The notes below the pieces were generated by a model. It saw nothing but the letters and a program-made list of their open reading frames with translations, did not search any database and had not been told where the DNA came from. Shown here piece by piece: positions 29,185 through 39,100 of a stretch of 64,000 nucleotides of DNA (position 1 is the first letter of the stretch; each line of letters opens with the position of its first letter). Location of the stretch: contig WMKK01000004.1 of NCBI GenBank assembly GCA_012295225.1, positions 791,502 through 855,501 of the forward strand, in the 5' to 3' direction. Origin of the DNA: Ostreococcus mediterraneus. Taxonomy: Eukaryota > Chlorophyta > Mamiellophyceae > Mamiellales > Bathycoccaceae. Position numbers and translations under genes: made by a program.

Positions 29185-30138
29185 TTACTCGTCACCCGCA
29201 AAGAATTCCTTGGCGCGTTGGAAGATGCCCTTCTTCGGCTGATCCAAATCGATTAAGAAGTCTTGCTTACCGCAGATGCGACGCGCGGCGTTTTCATAAG
29301 CGATACCAGCCAACGTAAGCTTCTTCTTCAACACCAACGGTTCGCCTCTGTTCGTACTCACGATGACTTCAGTGTCTTCGGGGATGGCGCCTAATAAAGG
29401 CACACCTAACATCTCCTGCACATCCTTAACGCTCATCATGTCATTCTTCTTGATCATATCCGCGCGCACGCGGTTCACCAAGAGCTGCACGTTGTAAATG
29501 CCATTCGCCTCCAATAAACCAGCGACACGATCGGCATCGCGAATGGCGGTAATCTCCGGCGTCGTCACAATCACCGCTTTATCTGCAACAGAAATGGCGT
29601 TGATAAATCCTACGTCGATCCCTGCCGGACAATCGATGATGATGTACTGAAACTCCATCTCCTTTAACACCTTGATCAACGTCTGCATGTTGTTCTTCGT
29701 CACGTTGTACCGCGCACGGTTCTTCGAGATCGGCAATAGCGCTAGCGTCCGCCATCTCTTATCACGAATCAACGCCTGTTCCATCCGGCACTCGCCCTCC
29801 AACACCTCCATCGCCGTGTACATCACCCGGTTTTCAAGCCCGAGCAACAAATCCAAGTTACGCAAGCCGATATCCGCGTCGATCAGCGCCACTCGATACC
29901 CCAAGCGCGCCATGGACATACCCAAATTCGCGCTCGACGTGGTCTTCCCAACACCGCCCTTACCAGACGTCACAACGATGACTTGACACTCGCCATCGTA
30001 CTCTGGTGCGGCGCCATCCGCGCGCGCGCCGCTCGCGCGTCTCGGCGTCGTCATCTTGCGCCCGGCGCTCAACCCTCGTCTCAGCCCCGGCGTCGTCGCC
30101 GACGTCGACGTCAAACGTAACGCATGCATGGTATTCAT
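29185..30138 (-). CDS. minD: Chloroplast septum site-determining ATPase MinD
   Basis: 317 residues from ATG 30138 (30129 is an alternative); the frame open upstream starts at a GTG. About 45 residues of Ser/Thr/Arg-rich transit peptide precede the ParA-type ATPase: deviant Walker A SGKGGVGKTTSSANLG (58-73), the switch segment VALIDADIGLRNLDLLLGLE, Walker B QYIIIDCPAGIDVG, VTTPEITAIRDADRV, and an amphipathic C-terminal membrane-targeting helix (KKGIFQRAKEFF). With MinE it positions the FtsZ ring at mid-plastid. In this lineage with one plastid per cell, division of plastid and cell must be coupled. Tandem with IRE1 on the minus strand. Confidence 0.95.
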   Translation of the reverse strand: MNTMHALRLTSTSATTPGLRRGLSAGRKMTTPRRASGARADGAAPEYDGECQVIVVTSGKGGVGKTTSSANLGMSMARLGYRVALIDADIGLRNLDLLLGLENRVMYTAMEVLEGECRMEQALIRDKRWRTLALLPISKNRARYNVTKNNMQTLIKVLKEMEFQYIIIDCPAGIDVGFINAISVADKAVIVTTPEITAIRDADRVAGLLEANGIYNVQLLVNRVRADMIKKNDMMSVKDVQEMLGVPLLGAIPEDTEVIVSTNRGEPLVLKKKLTLAGIAYENAARRICGKQDFLIDLDQPKKGIFQRAKEFFAGDE

Positions 30139-30473
30139 CGCCTCACTGCGTGTCGTGCGTCGATATTCGTATATATACCGCTGTGTGTCGTTGTAAATCG
30201 ACGAACGCGCGTTCACCGATCGATGTTCAAAAATCTAGTTTGAATTCAACCGAACACGTCGACACGAATCGACGACGCTCGTGAACTCGTATTCGTGCGC
30301 GTAGGCGACGACGACGTTGGGTGGCGGTGAACGACGGCGAGTTGCGCGCGGCTCGTCGACGGCAACGGTCGAGATGTGCGGGGCGCGACACGACGGGCGA
30401 CGACAAGAGGGGCGCGATCAACAACGGCGTTTACATTGGTGGCGTTTTTTACATGCATTTTACGACGGATGGT
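30139..30473. other. Intergenic, 335 bp
   Basis: Between the MinD start and the IRE1 stop, both on the minus strand: the MinD promoter plus the IRE1 3' UTR. Only Arg/Ser-rich shadow frames. Nothing else seen. Confidence 0.4.
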
Positions 30474-33461
30474 TTAGTCCCAATGCAAGCCGGGTGGATG
30501 GTGGAATTTGCACGTTTCACCGAATTTACACCGACCGGTTTTCATGTAGAATTCGCACGCGTCGCGTCCGGGACGGTTGGGGAATATTTGAGGCGCCACG
30601 AGGGGTTGGTCGCGGAGCGCGTCTGGCTCGGTGGAGACCGCCGGCGGAGGCGCAAACGCCGCGAGCGGGCCATCGACGGTGGTGAAGTATTTCACGAGCG
30701 TCGCTTCGTTTGCCGAAGGCGTTCGGGTGATGAAAAATGCTCGGACGTGTAGCAATAGGGAAGGGAATCTCGTGGACACATAGTTCCAGAATCCATCGGG
30801 GTAAGAGCCGAGTTTGCGTTGGAGCCGCGGCGGGAGCTCGCGGTAGTGGTTCGCCTTGTTGCGGAAAACGCGAAGCAAGTCGCGCAGCGAGGAGCCATCG
30901 TATTCGCGATAACGTCCCATATTTTCCAGTAATTCTTTATCCAGCTTTACCGTCCAATCCGCGCATGCGATAGCCTTGGTTGCGCACGATTCAAACTCGC
31001 GCAACATCGTTCTGTCGCTCATGCGGTCCTCGAGTTCGACGCGGTCAGAGGCGTCGATTAAGAATTGAATCTTCTTTTCGGCGTCCCACCACATGGGGTG
31101 CGCTAGTATTTCTTTTGTTGACGGTCTCTTCGATGGATCATCATCGATGCACGCGCGAATCAGCGCTTGAGCTTCTGGAAATTGATCCAACGCCGATAAA
31201 TCAAACTTTCGCGCCACCACGTTTGAGTCTCGCTGCATGCGCGCGCCAAAGGGATGCTCGCCGCCGGTGAGCGTGTAGTACATCAAACATCCCAAACTAA
31301 ATATATCAACCGACCGTGATTGGCGACCTTGCGTCAATCGCTCGGGTGCTTGCCATCCTGATGTGCCGGCAGCGTTTTGTGTGTGAGGACCGCCGGCGAT
31401 GTGCGTCTCAAACGACGTACCTTCAGAGATGTTCAAGCGCTTGGCTAACCCCATGTCGGCGATTTTCCCTCGGCTGTTCGCCGTGATTAAAACATTCTGT
31501 GGCTTTAAATCTCGATGAACAATGCCTTGCTCGTGCAAAGCGTTCAAACCAGAAGCAACGTCGTGTAGAATACGAATAGCTTGCGGTGTGGGGTGCTTTG
31601 TTCGCGCGTCGATACACGTAAACTCGAGCAGCTCAGCGTTGGCTTTGGCGTCTTCATCATCAGTGGGAGGGTCGACAATTCTCGCGAGAGACGACACACA
31701 CAATTCTAAAGCCATGTAAACGAAATCTGCATCTTCCTCCAGCGCGAAACAACGCAAAATATTCGGATGCTCGTCCGACGCGATGAGCGCTTCGAGTTCT
31801 TTGCGAGCAAGCTCGTGAAACTGCGCCAGTAAGCGCTTCACCGCAACTCGTCGCCCATCCATGACGCCTTCAAACACAATTGTGCCGCATGATCCGTAAC
31901 CAAGCACCGTAGGCTTGATCACGAGCCTACCCACGCGAGTTTCTTCGCGTTTTCTATCTTCTACAACGCTCTGCACTTTTGCGATGAGCTCCGCCTCAGC
32001 CGCCTTAGCCTCAGCTTGCTTGGCTCGCTTCTTGGCTCGCTTCTTCGCCGCAGCGGAGAGTTGTTCACTCGTTTGCTCGCTCGTTTGCTTGCTGCTATCA
32101 TCGTTCGACGGAGGGACTTCCGCGCTTCTATTTCGTCCAAAGACAAAAACAACTACAAAACCGGCGACGGCGCTCATGACCACACCGACGATGTCGTCTC
32201 GCTGCCGCGTCTTTCCTCCGAGCTGCGCCGCTGTCCGCTCGAGCGTCTCCTTTACTAAGTCCTCAGGAATACAAGACCAGTCGTCGTCGTCCGCTCCGAT
32301 ATCGATGCGCACGAAATCTTCTCTATCGCCAAGAGGCACGAGAGCGCCATTTGGCGCCGCGCCGTCTTCCAAGCCCGCGCCTACGCTATCCGTATAAGGC
32401 AACGCGAACAATCCGCCGGCGTGAGCACCAATGATGATACGGTCGCCATCATGTTGTACTTGCGCCGCATGTTCAATCACCACGTTACCTTTCGCATCGC
32501 TCACACCGAGAGGTAAAGATGAGAGCTTTGCCNACCATTTCACCTTGCCAGTCTTCGCATCCGTCGCGCGCAACGTATTTCCCGGTCCAATAGCAAATGA
32601 AGCCCCACCCGTGGACTCCGCGCGCGCGCGCTCCGCCCCAATTTGTAAACGTCCACTATCATCATCTCGCGTCATCGTACGTAACTCACCGTGCGTAACA
32701 TTCCATCGTTCTTCGCCACTCTTAGCGTCTACACTACGCACGACGTACTCGGTGCGACCGACGTAAATCAAATCTCCCGCGTCCACATCGTCATCCTCCA
32801 ACACACTCGTCGTCGTTCCATCCACATCAATATTCCTTACCACCTCTCCAGTGCGTGGATGCAACCCATAGACCATCGATGCACGTTTACCGACAACTAA
32901 CGCGCCGTCCCGCGTCGCGCTTGGAGACGCATCCACCAACTCGCGCGTCGTCACCGGTAACCGCCGCACGACATGCTTTGCCGAACCATCGCGTGCGTCG
33001 ATCGAATGCGCATACAACGCGCCATCAATACCAGGAAAAACTCTCCTCGCACCGCCTCCGCGACGTGTACCGCCTATAGGCGACGCAATCATCGACGCGC
33101 CCGACGAAGACGACGACGCGTATTCATCGAATGCATCTTCATCGAATTCACCCTCTGCCGACGACGCATCCCAGCTCCCACCCGTGAGCACGCCACCGCT
33201 ATCAAACGTCCACCTTTCTTCACCACTTTCGACGTCTATCGCGCGCACGGAACCATCCATGGCGACGACGACGACGACATTCGACGACGATGACGGTGCG
33301 CCATGCCGATGCTGACGATGATGCACCACGCCCCGTGTCGTCGCCGCCGCGAGCGCCACCGCCGCGGACGCGAGCGCGAGGCACAGCGCGAACGCGACCG
33401 CGACCGCCGCGCGCGCGCGCGTCGCCGTGCGACCGCGCCAGACGCGTCGGTGGCGTCGCAT
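30474..33461 (-). CDS. IRE1: IRE1 unfolded-protein sensor with C-terminal CCCH zinc finger
   Basis: 995 residues from ATG 33461, which begins a signal peptide (~1-43). The lumenal part has PQQ/beta-propeller repeats ([29 protein letters not shown]). The membrane span is ~424-442, followed by a Lys/Ala-rich juxtamembrane stretch. Kinase ~516-793: [15 protein letters not shown] (K542), HRDLKPQN (649-656), plant-type DMG (669-671) and WQAPE. The KEN ribonuclease domain ~795-910 keeps Y854, R867, N868 and H872. After ~50 linker residues comes a C-x8-C-x5-C-x3-H finger (C969, C978, C984, H988) ending two prolines and five residues before the stop. IRE1 senses misfolded ER proteins and cleaves target mRNAs. 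One base (N, 32533) leaves residue 310 undefined. Confidence 0.93.
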   Translation of the reverse strand: MRRHRRVWRGRTATRARAAVAVAFALCLALASAAVALAAATTRGVVHHRQHRHGAPSSSSNVVVVVAMDGSVRAIDVESGEERWTFDSGGVLTGGSWDASSAEGEFDEDAFDEYASSSSSGASMIASPIGGTRRGGGARRVFPGIDGALYAHSIDARDGSAKHVVRRLPVTTRELVDASPSATRDGALVVGKRASMVYGLHPRTGEVVRNIDVDGTTTSVLEDDDVDAGDLIYVGRTEYVVRSVDAKSGEERWNVTHGELRTMTRDDDSGRLQIGAERARAESTGGASFAIGPGNTLRATDAKTGKVKWXAKLSSLPLGVSDAKGNVVIEHAAQVQHDGDRIIIGAHAGGLFALPYTDSVGAGLEDGAAPNGALVPLGDREDFVRIDIGADDDDWSCIPEDLVKETLERTAAQLGGKTRQRDDIVGVVMSAVAGFVVVFVFGRNRSAEVPPSNDDSSKQTSEQTSEQLSAAAKKRAKKRAKQAEAKAAEAELIAKVQSVVEDRKREETRVGRLVIKPTVLGYGSCGTIVFEGVMDGRRVAVKRLLAQFHELARKELEALIASDEHPNILRCFALEEDADFVYMALELCVSSLARIVDPPTDDEDAKANAELLEFTCIDARTKHPTPQAIRILHDVASGLNALHEQGIVHRDLKPQNVLITANSRGKIADMGLAKRLNISEGTSFETHIAGGPHTQNAAGTSGWQAPERLTQGRQSRSVDIFSLGCLMYYTLTGGEHPFGARMQRDSNVVARKFDLSALDQFPEAQALIRACIDDDPSKRPSTKEILAHPMWWDAEKKIQFLIDASDRVELEDRMSDRTMLREFESCATKAIACADWTVKLDKELLENMGRYREYDGSSLRDLLRVFRNKANHYRELPPRLQRKLGSYPDGFWNYVSTRFPSLLLHVRAFFITRTPSANEATLVKYFTTVDGPLAAFAPPPAVSTEPDALRDQPLVAPQIFPNRPGRDACEFYMKTGRCKFGETCKFHHPPGLHWD

Positions 33462-33702
33462 GGGCGACCGCGTTGTGACGCGCGCGACGCCTTCGTGCCG
33501 AGTCTGCACTGTGTGCTCATAGTATACGTCGCGTTCGCCCATGTGTTGTATATGTATGTGTACGACGTGCCGAGCCATCCTTCGGACGGCAGTGCGCGAC
33601 GCCGCGCGCGACGACCGCCGACCGCTGACCGCCGACCGCCGAGGTGCGAATCGCGCGTCGTCCGTCGTCGTCCATCCGCGCGCGACCGGGCACAGAGGGG
33701 CG

Positions 33703-34260
33703 ATGTCGACGCCGTTCCGCAAGGCGGCGTACAAGCTCAAGAAGATCGCCGCCAATGCCGTGCCATCGTCGTCGTGGAACATCTATCGCGGCGATCGCGT
33801 GGTGGTGAACGCGGGGAAGGATCGAGGGGAGAGTGGTATCGTCGCGCGCGTGGATCGCGAGAAGTCGATGGTGTACGTGAATGGGTTGAATGTGGTGAAG
33901 AAGCACGTGCGCGGGCGAGGGAACGAGCCGGGTCGGGTGGTGAGCGTGGAGAGCGGGTTGCATTATTCCAAGGTTTCGTTGGCAGATCCCGTGAGTGGAG
34001 CGGCGGTTCGCGTGGGAAGGATGTTTTTGGATGATGGCACGAAGGTTCGCGTCAGTCGAGGACGATTGGCGAGTGGGAGTGTGATTCCCATGCCGCAAGA
34101 GGCGAAGACGCGACGAAGCGTTCGGGCGACTGGGACGGGGCCAGCGGATACGCCGGCGAAGGTTTTGAAGCAGGAGACGCGCGTGAGTGGTGGAGGAGAT
34201 TTATTCCAAGGTCTCATTCGCGGTCCGAGCGCGTTTGATGATTTGCGGCGTGAGGAGTGA
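33703..34260 (+). CDS. Organellar (mitochondrial-type) ribosomal protein uL24
   Basis: 185 residues from ATG 33703; the longer open frame from 33541 overlaps the divergent IRE1 promoter and has no support. The KOW motif is clear: YRGDRVVVNAGKDRGESGIV, then VDREKSMVYVNGLNVVKKHV and YSKVSLADPVSGAAVRVGRMFLDDGTKVRVSRG, as in bacterial-type L24. No plastid transit peptide is evident; a short basic start (MSTPFRKAAYKLKK) and an unusual C-terminal extension (~45 residues, TRRSVRATGTG...) suggest the mitochondrial large subunit rather than the plastid one. Divergent from IRE1 (241 bp between starts). Confidence 0.8.
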   Translation: MSTPFRKAAYKLKKIAANAVPSSSWNIYRGDRVVVNAGKDRGESGIVARVDREKSMVYVNGLNVVKKHVRGRGNEPGRVVSVESGLHYSKVSLADPVSGAAVRVGRMFLDDGTKVRVSRGRLASGSVIPMPQEAKTRRSVRATGTGPADTPAKVLKQETRVSGGGDLFQGLIRGPSAFDDLRREE

Positions 34261-34578
34261 TGAACGCGAGGGGGTAGGTCATAGAGACGCGCGCGCGATC
34301 GATGGATCGAAAACGCGCGCAAAGTAGTCAAAAGTAATATGAACATGATGTAGTATGGACGCATTCGAGGCGCGTCGTCGCGCGCGCGTGGATTGATTCG
34401 CCTCGCGATTGCGCCGTCGACGTCGACGCGGTGAAGTGGCGCAGTCGTCGAGGACCGATCGGTCCATCGCGCGCGCGCGCGGTGCTCGGTTTTCGCACGC
34501 GGCGTCCGAGAGAATCGTCAGTGTGCGACGCGCGAAGACGCGCGACCGGCGTCGACGGCGGCGGTGGAAGCGAGCACG
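34261..34578. other. Intergenic, 318 bp
   Basis: Spans from the uL24 stop to the ankyrin gene ATG. GC-rich with short Arg-rich shadow frames. The switch to AT-richer sequence happens inside the following gene, not here. Confidence 0.35.
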
Positions 34579-36039
34579 ATGAGCGCGGGACAACATGCGG
34601 CGCCGTCTGCGGTGACGTGCAAGGCTGGTCTCGGATGTGCGGGGCGCATAGATTTGGCGTTCTCCCACGGGTGCCAACAGTGCGCGGAAGTGTTGCACGA
34701 CGAATTCCAGGCTAAGATGACGGAGCTAACGGGTCACCACGGCGTTTGGTACATAAGCGGGTTACTCTCGGCGTTTCTGCAACTGTCAAAGCTCACGCCG
34801 TGGGCGCAATTTCGCGACGAAGCCAAAATCTTGGCGGCTGAACGCGCTCAAAGTGAACATGAGCGCGCGACGCGCGAGCGCTTTCGAAAGTTTGTCAAAT
34901 GGTTCTTATCTTGGATATCACGCAAAAATTTGGATTATCGAGACATATTGCGAAGTGATTCCAAGAAGGTATTTGTAATGAAGTTTGAAGTCGCGAAGCT
35001 CAACGATATTGAACTGTTTAAATTGACTGACTTGGATGACACGCGAAGATGCTGCGATGATTATGAAGGCTATTGTTCAAATAATTTGTTGGTTTGGTGC
35101 GATGGAGATTGGTGGATGCTTTGTTTAGCTGGGTGTGACGTCGATGTGTTTCGTTATTTTCACGAACAAACCATCCCTTATGGGAATGAGCCCGGATTCC
35201 GTTTCCCTGGCCCCGACGCTTTTCATCAGGTGAAAGAGAACAACATCATGGCGAACTTGGACATCATTTATTTGAAATCTCCAGCGAAATGGAGCGCTCT
35301 GGTGGATTACTTGCTTGAACAAGGCTGTCCTTGGGTGCAATCGACGTTGACGAAAAATCTGGAAAACGATTTTGATGTGGTTAAGAAGATGATTTTGGCG
35401 TATCGCAAAAAAGGATATCCATGGTATCCGCATCTCGCACGCGAAGCGGCGAAACGCGGGAAATTCGATTTGTTAAAATTTTTGCGCGACGAAGGTGCTC
35501 CTATTGACAAATTGTGCGTGCGTTGGGCAGCAAAAAGCGGTCATATTGAAATTATAAAGTGGTTACTCAACGATGTGAAAATTAAAGCCGATCCGATGAC
35601 GTGCGCTCGCGCAGCAGAAGGAGGAGAACTCAATTGCTTAAAGCTTCTCGTCGACGGCGGCGTGCAGATGAACAAGGCGACTGTTTTGTATGCGGGTAGA
35701 GAAAAAGTTGCGCAAAAGAAGCGCAAGCGCGAAACATACACAGAGTGGAAAAGTCTCGGTCGTATTAAGTGTCTCCAGTTTGCGCTTGCGTACGGCGCGG
35801 AAGGCGCGGAAGAATTGTTGACAAATGCCGAAATTTCAGATCACACGCGCGCGTACATCACGCAATTTCTTGCTTATCCTGGCGTCAATCACTGGTTCCA
35901 TCGCGTTCCATACATTCTCACCGCGGAAGTTCAGAGCAAAATGCCGTGGAAGTGCGCTATGGTGATGCAAATTGTCACCAACGAACTTCGTCGTTACGTC
36001 TTTGATTTTGAAAATGAGGATTTCGTGGGCGTGCTCTGA
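34579..36039 (+). CDS. Ankyrin-repeat protein of protist type
   Basis: 486 residues from ATG 34579; the frame is open from a GTG at 34564. A Cys-containing N-terminus (TCKAGLGCAGRIDLAF, GCQQCAEVLHDEF) precedes a helical region. Degenerate ankyrin units follow: WSALVDYLLEQGCPW, GKFDLLKFLRDEGAPI, RWAAKSGHIEIIKWLLNDV, AAEGGELNCLKLLVDGGV, RIKCLQFALAYGA. The G-C-P-W loop and long irregular units are typical of ankyrin proteins expanded in algae, oomycetes and large DNA viruses. The coding sequence is visibly richer in A/T and in AAA/AAT/TTG codons than its neighbours. Function unknown, probably protein binding. Convergent with the rotatin-like gene. Confidence 0.75.
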   Translation: MSAGQHAAPSAVTCKAGLGCAGRIDLAFSHGCQQCAEVLHDEFQAKMTELTGHHGVWYISGLLSAFLQLSKLTPWAQFRDEAKILAAERAQSEHERATRERFRKFVKWFLSWISRKNLDYRDILRSDSKKVFVMKFEVAKLNDIELFKLTDLDDTRRCCDDYEGYCSNNLLVWCDGDWWMLCLAGCDVDVFRYFHEQTIPYGNEPGFRFPGPDAFHQVKENNIMANLDIIYLKSPAKWSALVDYLLEQGCPWVQSTLTKNLENDFDVVKKMILAYRKKGYPWYPHLAREAAKRGKFDLLKFLRDEGAPIDKLCVRWAAKSGHIEIIKWLLNDVKIKADPMTCARAAEGGELNCLKLLVDGGVQMNKATVLYAGREKVAQKKRKRETYTEWKSLGRIKCLQFALAYGAEGAEELLTNAEISDHTRAYITQFLAYPGVNHWFHRVPYILTAEVQSKMPWKCAMVMQIVTNELRRYVFDFENEDFVGVL

Positions 36040-36077
36040 TATATGAAATGATACATGAATGACACGTTTAAATAACA

Positions 36078-36150
36078 AATACCAACAAGGTTTAAATACC
36101 AACAATAAGTTGGTAACAAATACCAACAATAAGTTGGTACCGTACGGTAC
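36078..36150. repeat. Tandem hairpins with AATAA loops between convergent genes
   Basis: Two perfect copies of TACCAACAATAAGTTGGTA (36097-36115 and 36121-36139), each a 7-bp stem with the five-base loop AATAA, preceded by a half copy (AAATACCAACAAGG, about 36077-36090). The second copy runs into the perfect palindrome GTACCGTACGGTAC (36137-36150). The block fills the 121-bp gap between the stops of the ankyrin and rotatin-like genes. It reads the same from both strands except for the loop, so it could serve as a 3'-end signal for one or both transcripts. Confidence 0.75.
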
Positions 36151-36160
36151 TTATTATGGA

Positions 36161-39100
36161 TTACAATCCATCCCAACGCTCGGCGTTTTCGCTCGAGGCT
36201 AAGATGACGAGCAAGCCGCGTAAAGCTCGCGACCAATGTGTGAAATATGCGCTTTCGCTTGCGCCGTGGTGGTGAGTTCTTGATTTTGACGCGGCGCGTA
36301 ATGCACGGTCTCTACCATGTTCGCGTAAAGCTGCGACAACGCGTTGGCCGTGATGAACGAGCGCGAAGAGCGTCGCGCATGCGCTCGCCGCGCAGCGAAT
36401 GTCTGTATCCGCTACGGCATACGTGAGACAATCCAACACGCTCGCATTCGCCGCGAAATGTGCCTTTGCATCGGCGTGGAATGCGAGATTATGCATAAGT
36501 AGAAACACTTCCCGTCGTGTGGCGACATCGTCATCGCCACCAGCGGCGGCAACGGTTTCGAGACACAACTCGAGGATGTGCGTGCCGGCGCCATTTGTAC
36601 GCAACACCACGCGTTGGCCTTCGGTGAACGACGCGACGTTACCGAGAGCGCGAGTGCTCGCTGCGATGGTTTTCATCCATCGCGATTTCGTGCTCACATC
36701 TTTTGCATCATTAGTATCGCTGCCGATCGCTCGAAGCTTCATGAGGGCGTGCGAAAGTGTCATGGCGGTTTCGTCGACAAACACCGAACGAATGAGCCAA
36801 TATCGCGCTGGTCCTTCGACGCTCGCGAGAGATGAAAGAGCCTTGAGACACAATTCGAGCGTGGCCGAGCCAGGGACGTGTTTAACATCAAAGGCATAAT
36901 CCATCACCTGAAGCGCAAACGATGTCGGCTTGTCTCCATCGTCAGATGGCGTCGTCACTGTGAGCATGCGTTTTGCGTTGACGTGTTCGGCGACAAAATT
37001 TGTCACCAGAGATAACAACTCGTACATCACAGCTTGATCGAATTTGGCATACGGCCAGGTGATGCGGAACAACGACATGATGTCAGCGTCGATCGCGCTC
37101 TCGCGAATGTCGTTGACGATTTCATCAAACTGCATGACATCCTCTGAGTTGTCAATCGGCGTGTACATCAAGTGGCGCATGCACGTTAACGAACTCAAGA
37201 CCATACTCGATGGAAGCTCAGTGCCGTCAGCGGTGGTGCCAAACTCAAGTGCCGCGGCGAGGACATCATTACGTTTCGCCTTCATCGCCGTGGACACCAT
37301 GTACACATCCGTCGCCGTCGGGGCTGTCTTGAACGCGCCATTGCCAGTCGAAGCCATTTGCACAGCGGCGCGCGTAGTGGCAATGAAACTTTCAATCAAC
37401 CCCCATTCGCACGCCGCCGCTTTGGCGCTCATATCGTACGCCAGTACATTCCGCATCGCCGCGATGACGATGGCCATCGACGGCGCTCGATTGATTTGCT
37501 GAGCGTTACCAGTCGAACGCAGCTCCCAAAGGGACGAGAGCGATTCCAAAAGCGACGCGCCGACGTGGTCAAACGCACCATCCTTCGCGCGACCCGCAGC
37601 TGCGCTCGAGCGGAACAACGTGGTGGTGAGTAAACATGCACCGGTGGCGGCATGCGCACACTCCGCACGAACATCCGAAACGACCATGGCGAGAATTTCA
37701 GCGCAATGACCAGCGAGACCACTCGTGGACACTACATCCGCATCGCCACGAGCGGTGGCTTGTAATACGGTTGCGAGCGATTCGGCACATCGCGACGCTG
37801 TGTGCGAGATGGTTTCGTTCGCCTCCGTACTTCGCATCACGTGCACCGAAGCGACGAGGGACTCTTGAAGCGCCGCGGCGGCGAGCTTGGCATCGAAACT
37901 TTTCACGCCGGCGACGAGCATGACGCCGAGCAATGACGCGATGTTTGACGCGGAGTTCGCGGCATCCACGAGCGCGCGACCGGAGAATGAAGCTTTGGAA
38001 CGCTTGAGAACATCGAATGCGCCGTACCACATGTTTCCATCGTCGTTATGATTTGGGTTGAAATCGAATGCCTCGGCGACGCCTTGAGCGTCGACGCGGG
38101 CTGCAGCGAGAAGCGCCGCAGACGCGCCTCGATGAAGAACCGCGACGCGCTCGGTGTCCCCGGCGATGTCATCGTTCAATATACGCGCCAAGCCACGCCA
38201 GACGTCGCACGCAGCGAGCATGGGAATGGATGGAAATGGCACCTTTGATGTAGCGCCAGCATAGTACCCATCGTCGCGGACATCCACCAACAATTCAGCA
38301 GCAGCGCTGCCGGCTACGAGCGAAGCGATGCAACGACACGCAGACGCGCGCGTCGTCGCGGCTTCATTCCGGTCGAGCGCGCACCCTGAGGCGAGCTCGA
38401 AGATGTTCGGAAACTCAGACGCTACGATGTCCACTATTGGAGAATTCGGACCGACAGCGGCCGCAAGCGTGTCGTACGCTTTCGCACGCGTTCGAGACGA
38501 CGTGTCGACAAGCATATCGCGAAGCCAATCCAAATTGTCGCGCTCATACCATGCGTCGGTCCAGCCTTCGCGAGAGCCAGTCTGCATGACTTGTAACAAC
38601 GCCGTGATGGCTTTGTTAACCAACGTCGATCCCCGATGATCGCTCGCGCTATACGTCGGACACACGTGGGTGAGCAGAGCGGCTACCATGTCTGCGACAA
38701 CGATTTGCGGCAACGGCACGAGTTTGAGTGCTATCGTAGCGGCGTCTAGACTCGCGACGCGGGCCATGTAATCACAATTCTTGACTGGAAGTAGTGCATC
38801 CGTAATCGCGCCGACGCAATCCACGCTCATGAAATTGGCCATTAAATCAGCGACGTCATCTTGAGGTGTCGCGCGAAGAGCAAATCTTCCCAAAGCTTCG
38901 CACACGTGTGTAAATAATTCCATACCGGCGCGGACCGCGCTGGCGCGCGCGGCGCATTGAGCGCCACCATCGGCGCCGAGCGCTCTCGCCGCCGCGAGTG
39001 GATGGCGCAACGCTGGGGGATCGCGCGAAGCATCGTCGTCCGGATCGCCATTCAGTCGCGCCCCTGCGCTTGTCAGTGGCTGAATGACTTCGCGGACGAT

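Noticed and set aside
33462-33782. N-terminal extension of IRE1 by 107 codons
   Set aside because: Crosses the divergent promoter and would bury the signal peptide; ATG 33461 puts it first.
34579-36039. Ankyrin gene as part of a viral insertion
   Set aside because: It is a single complete gene with no neighbouring capsid, polymerase or integrase gene and no terminal repeats, so composition alone does not make it a viral element.
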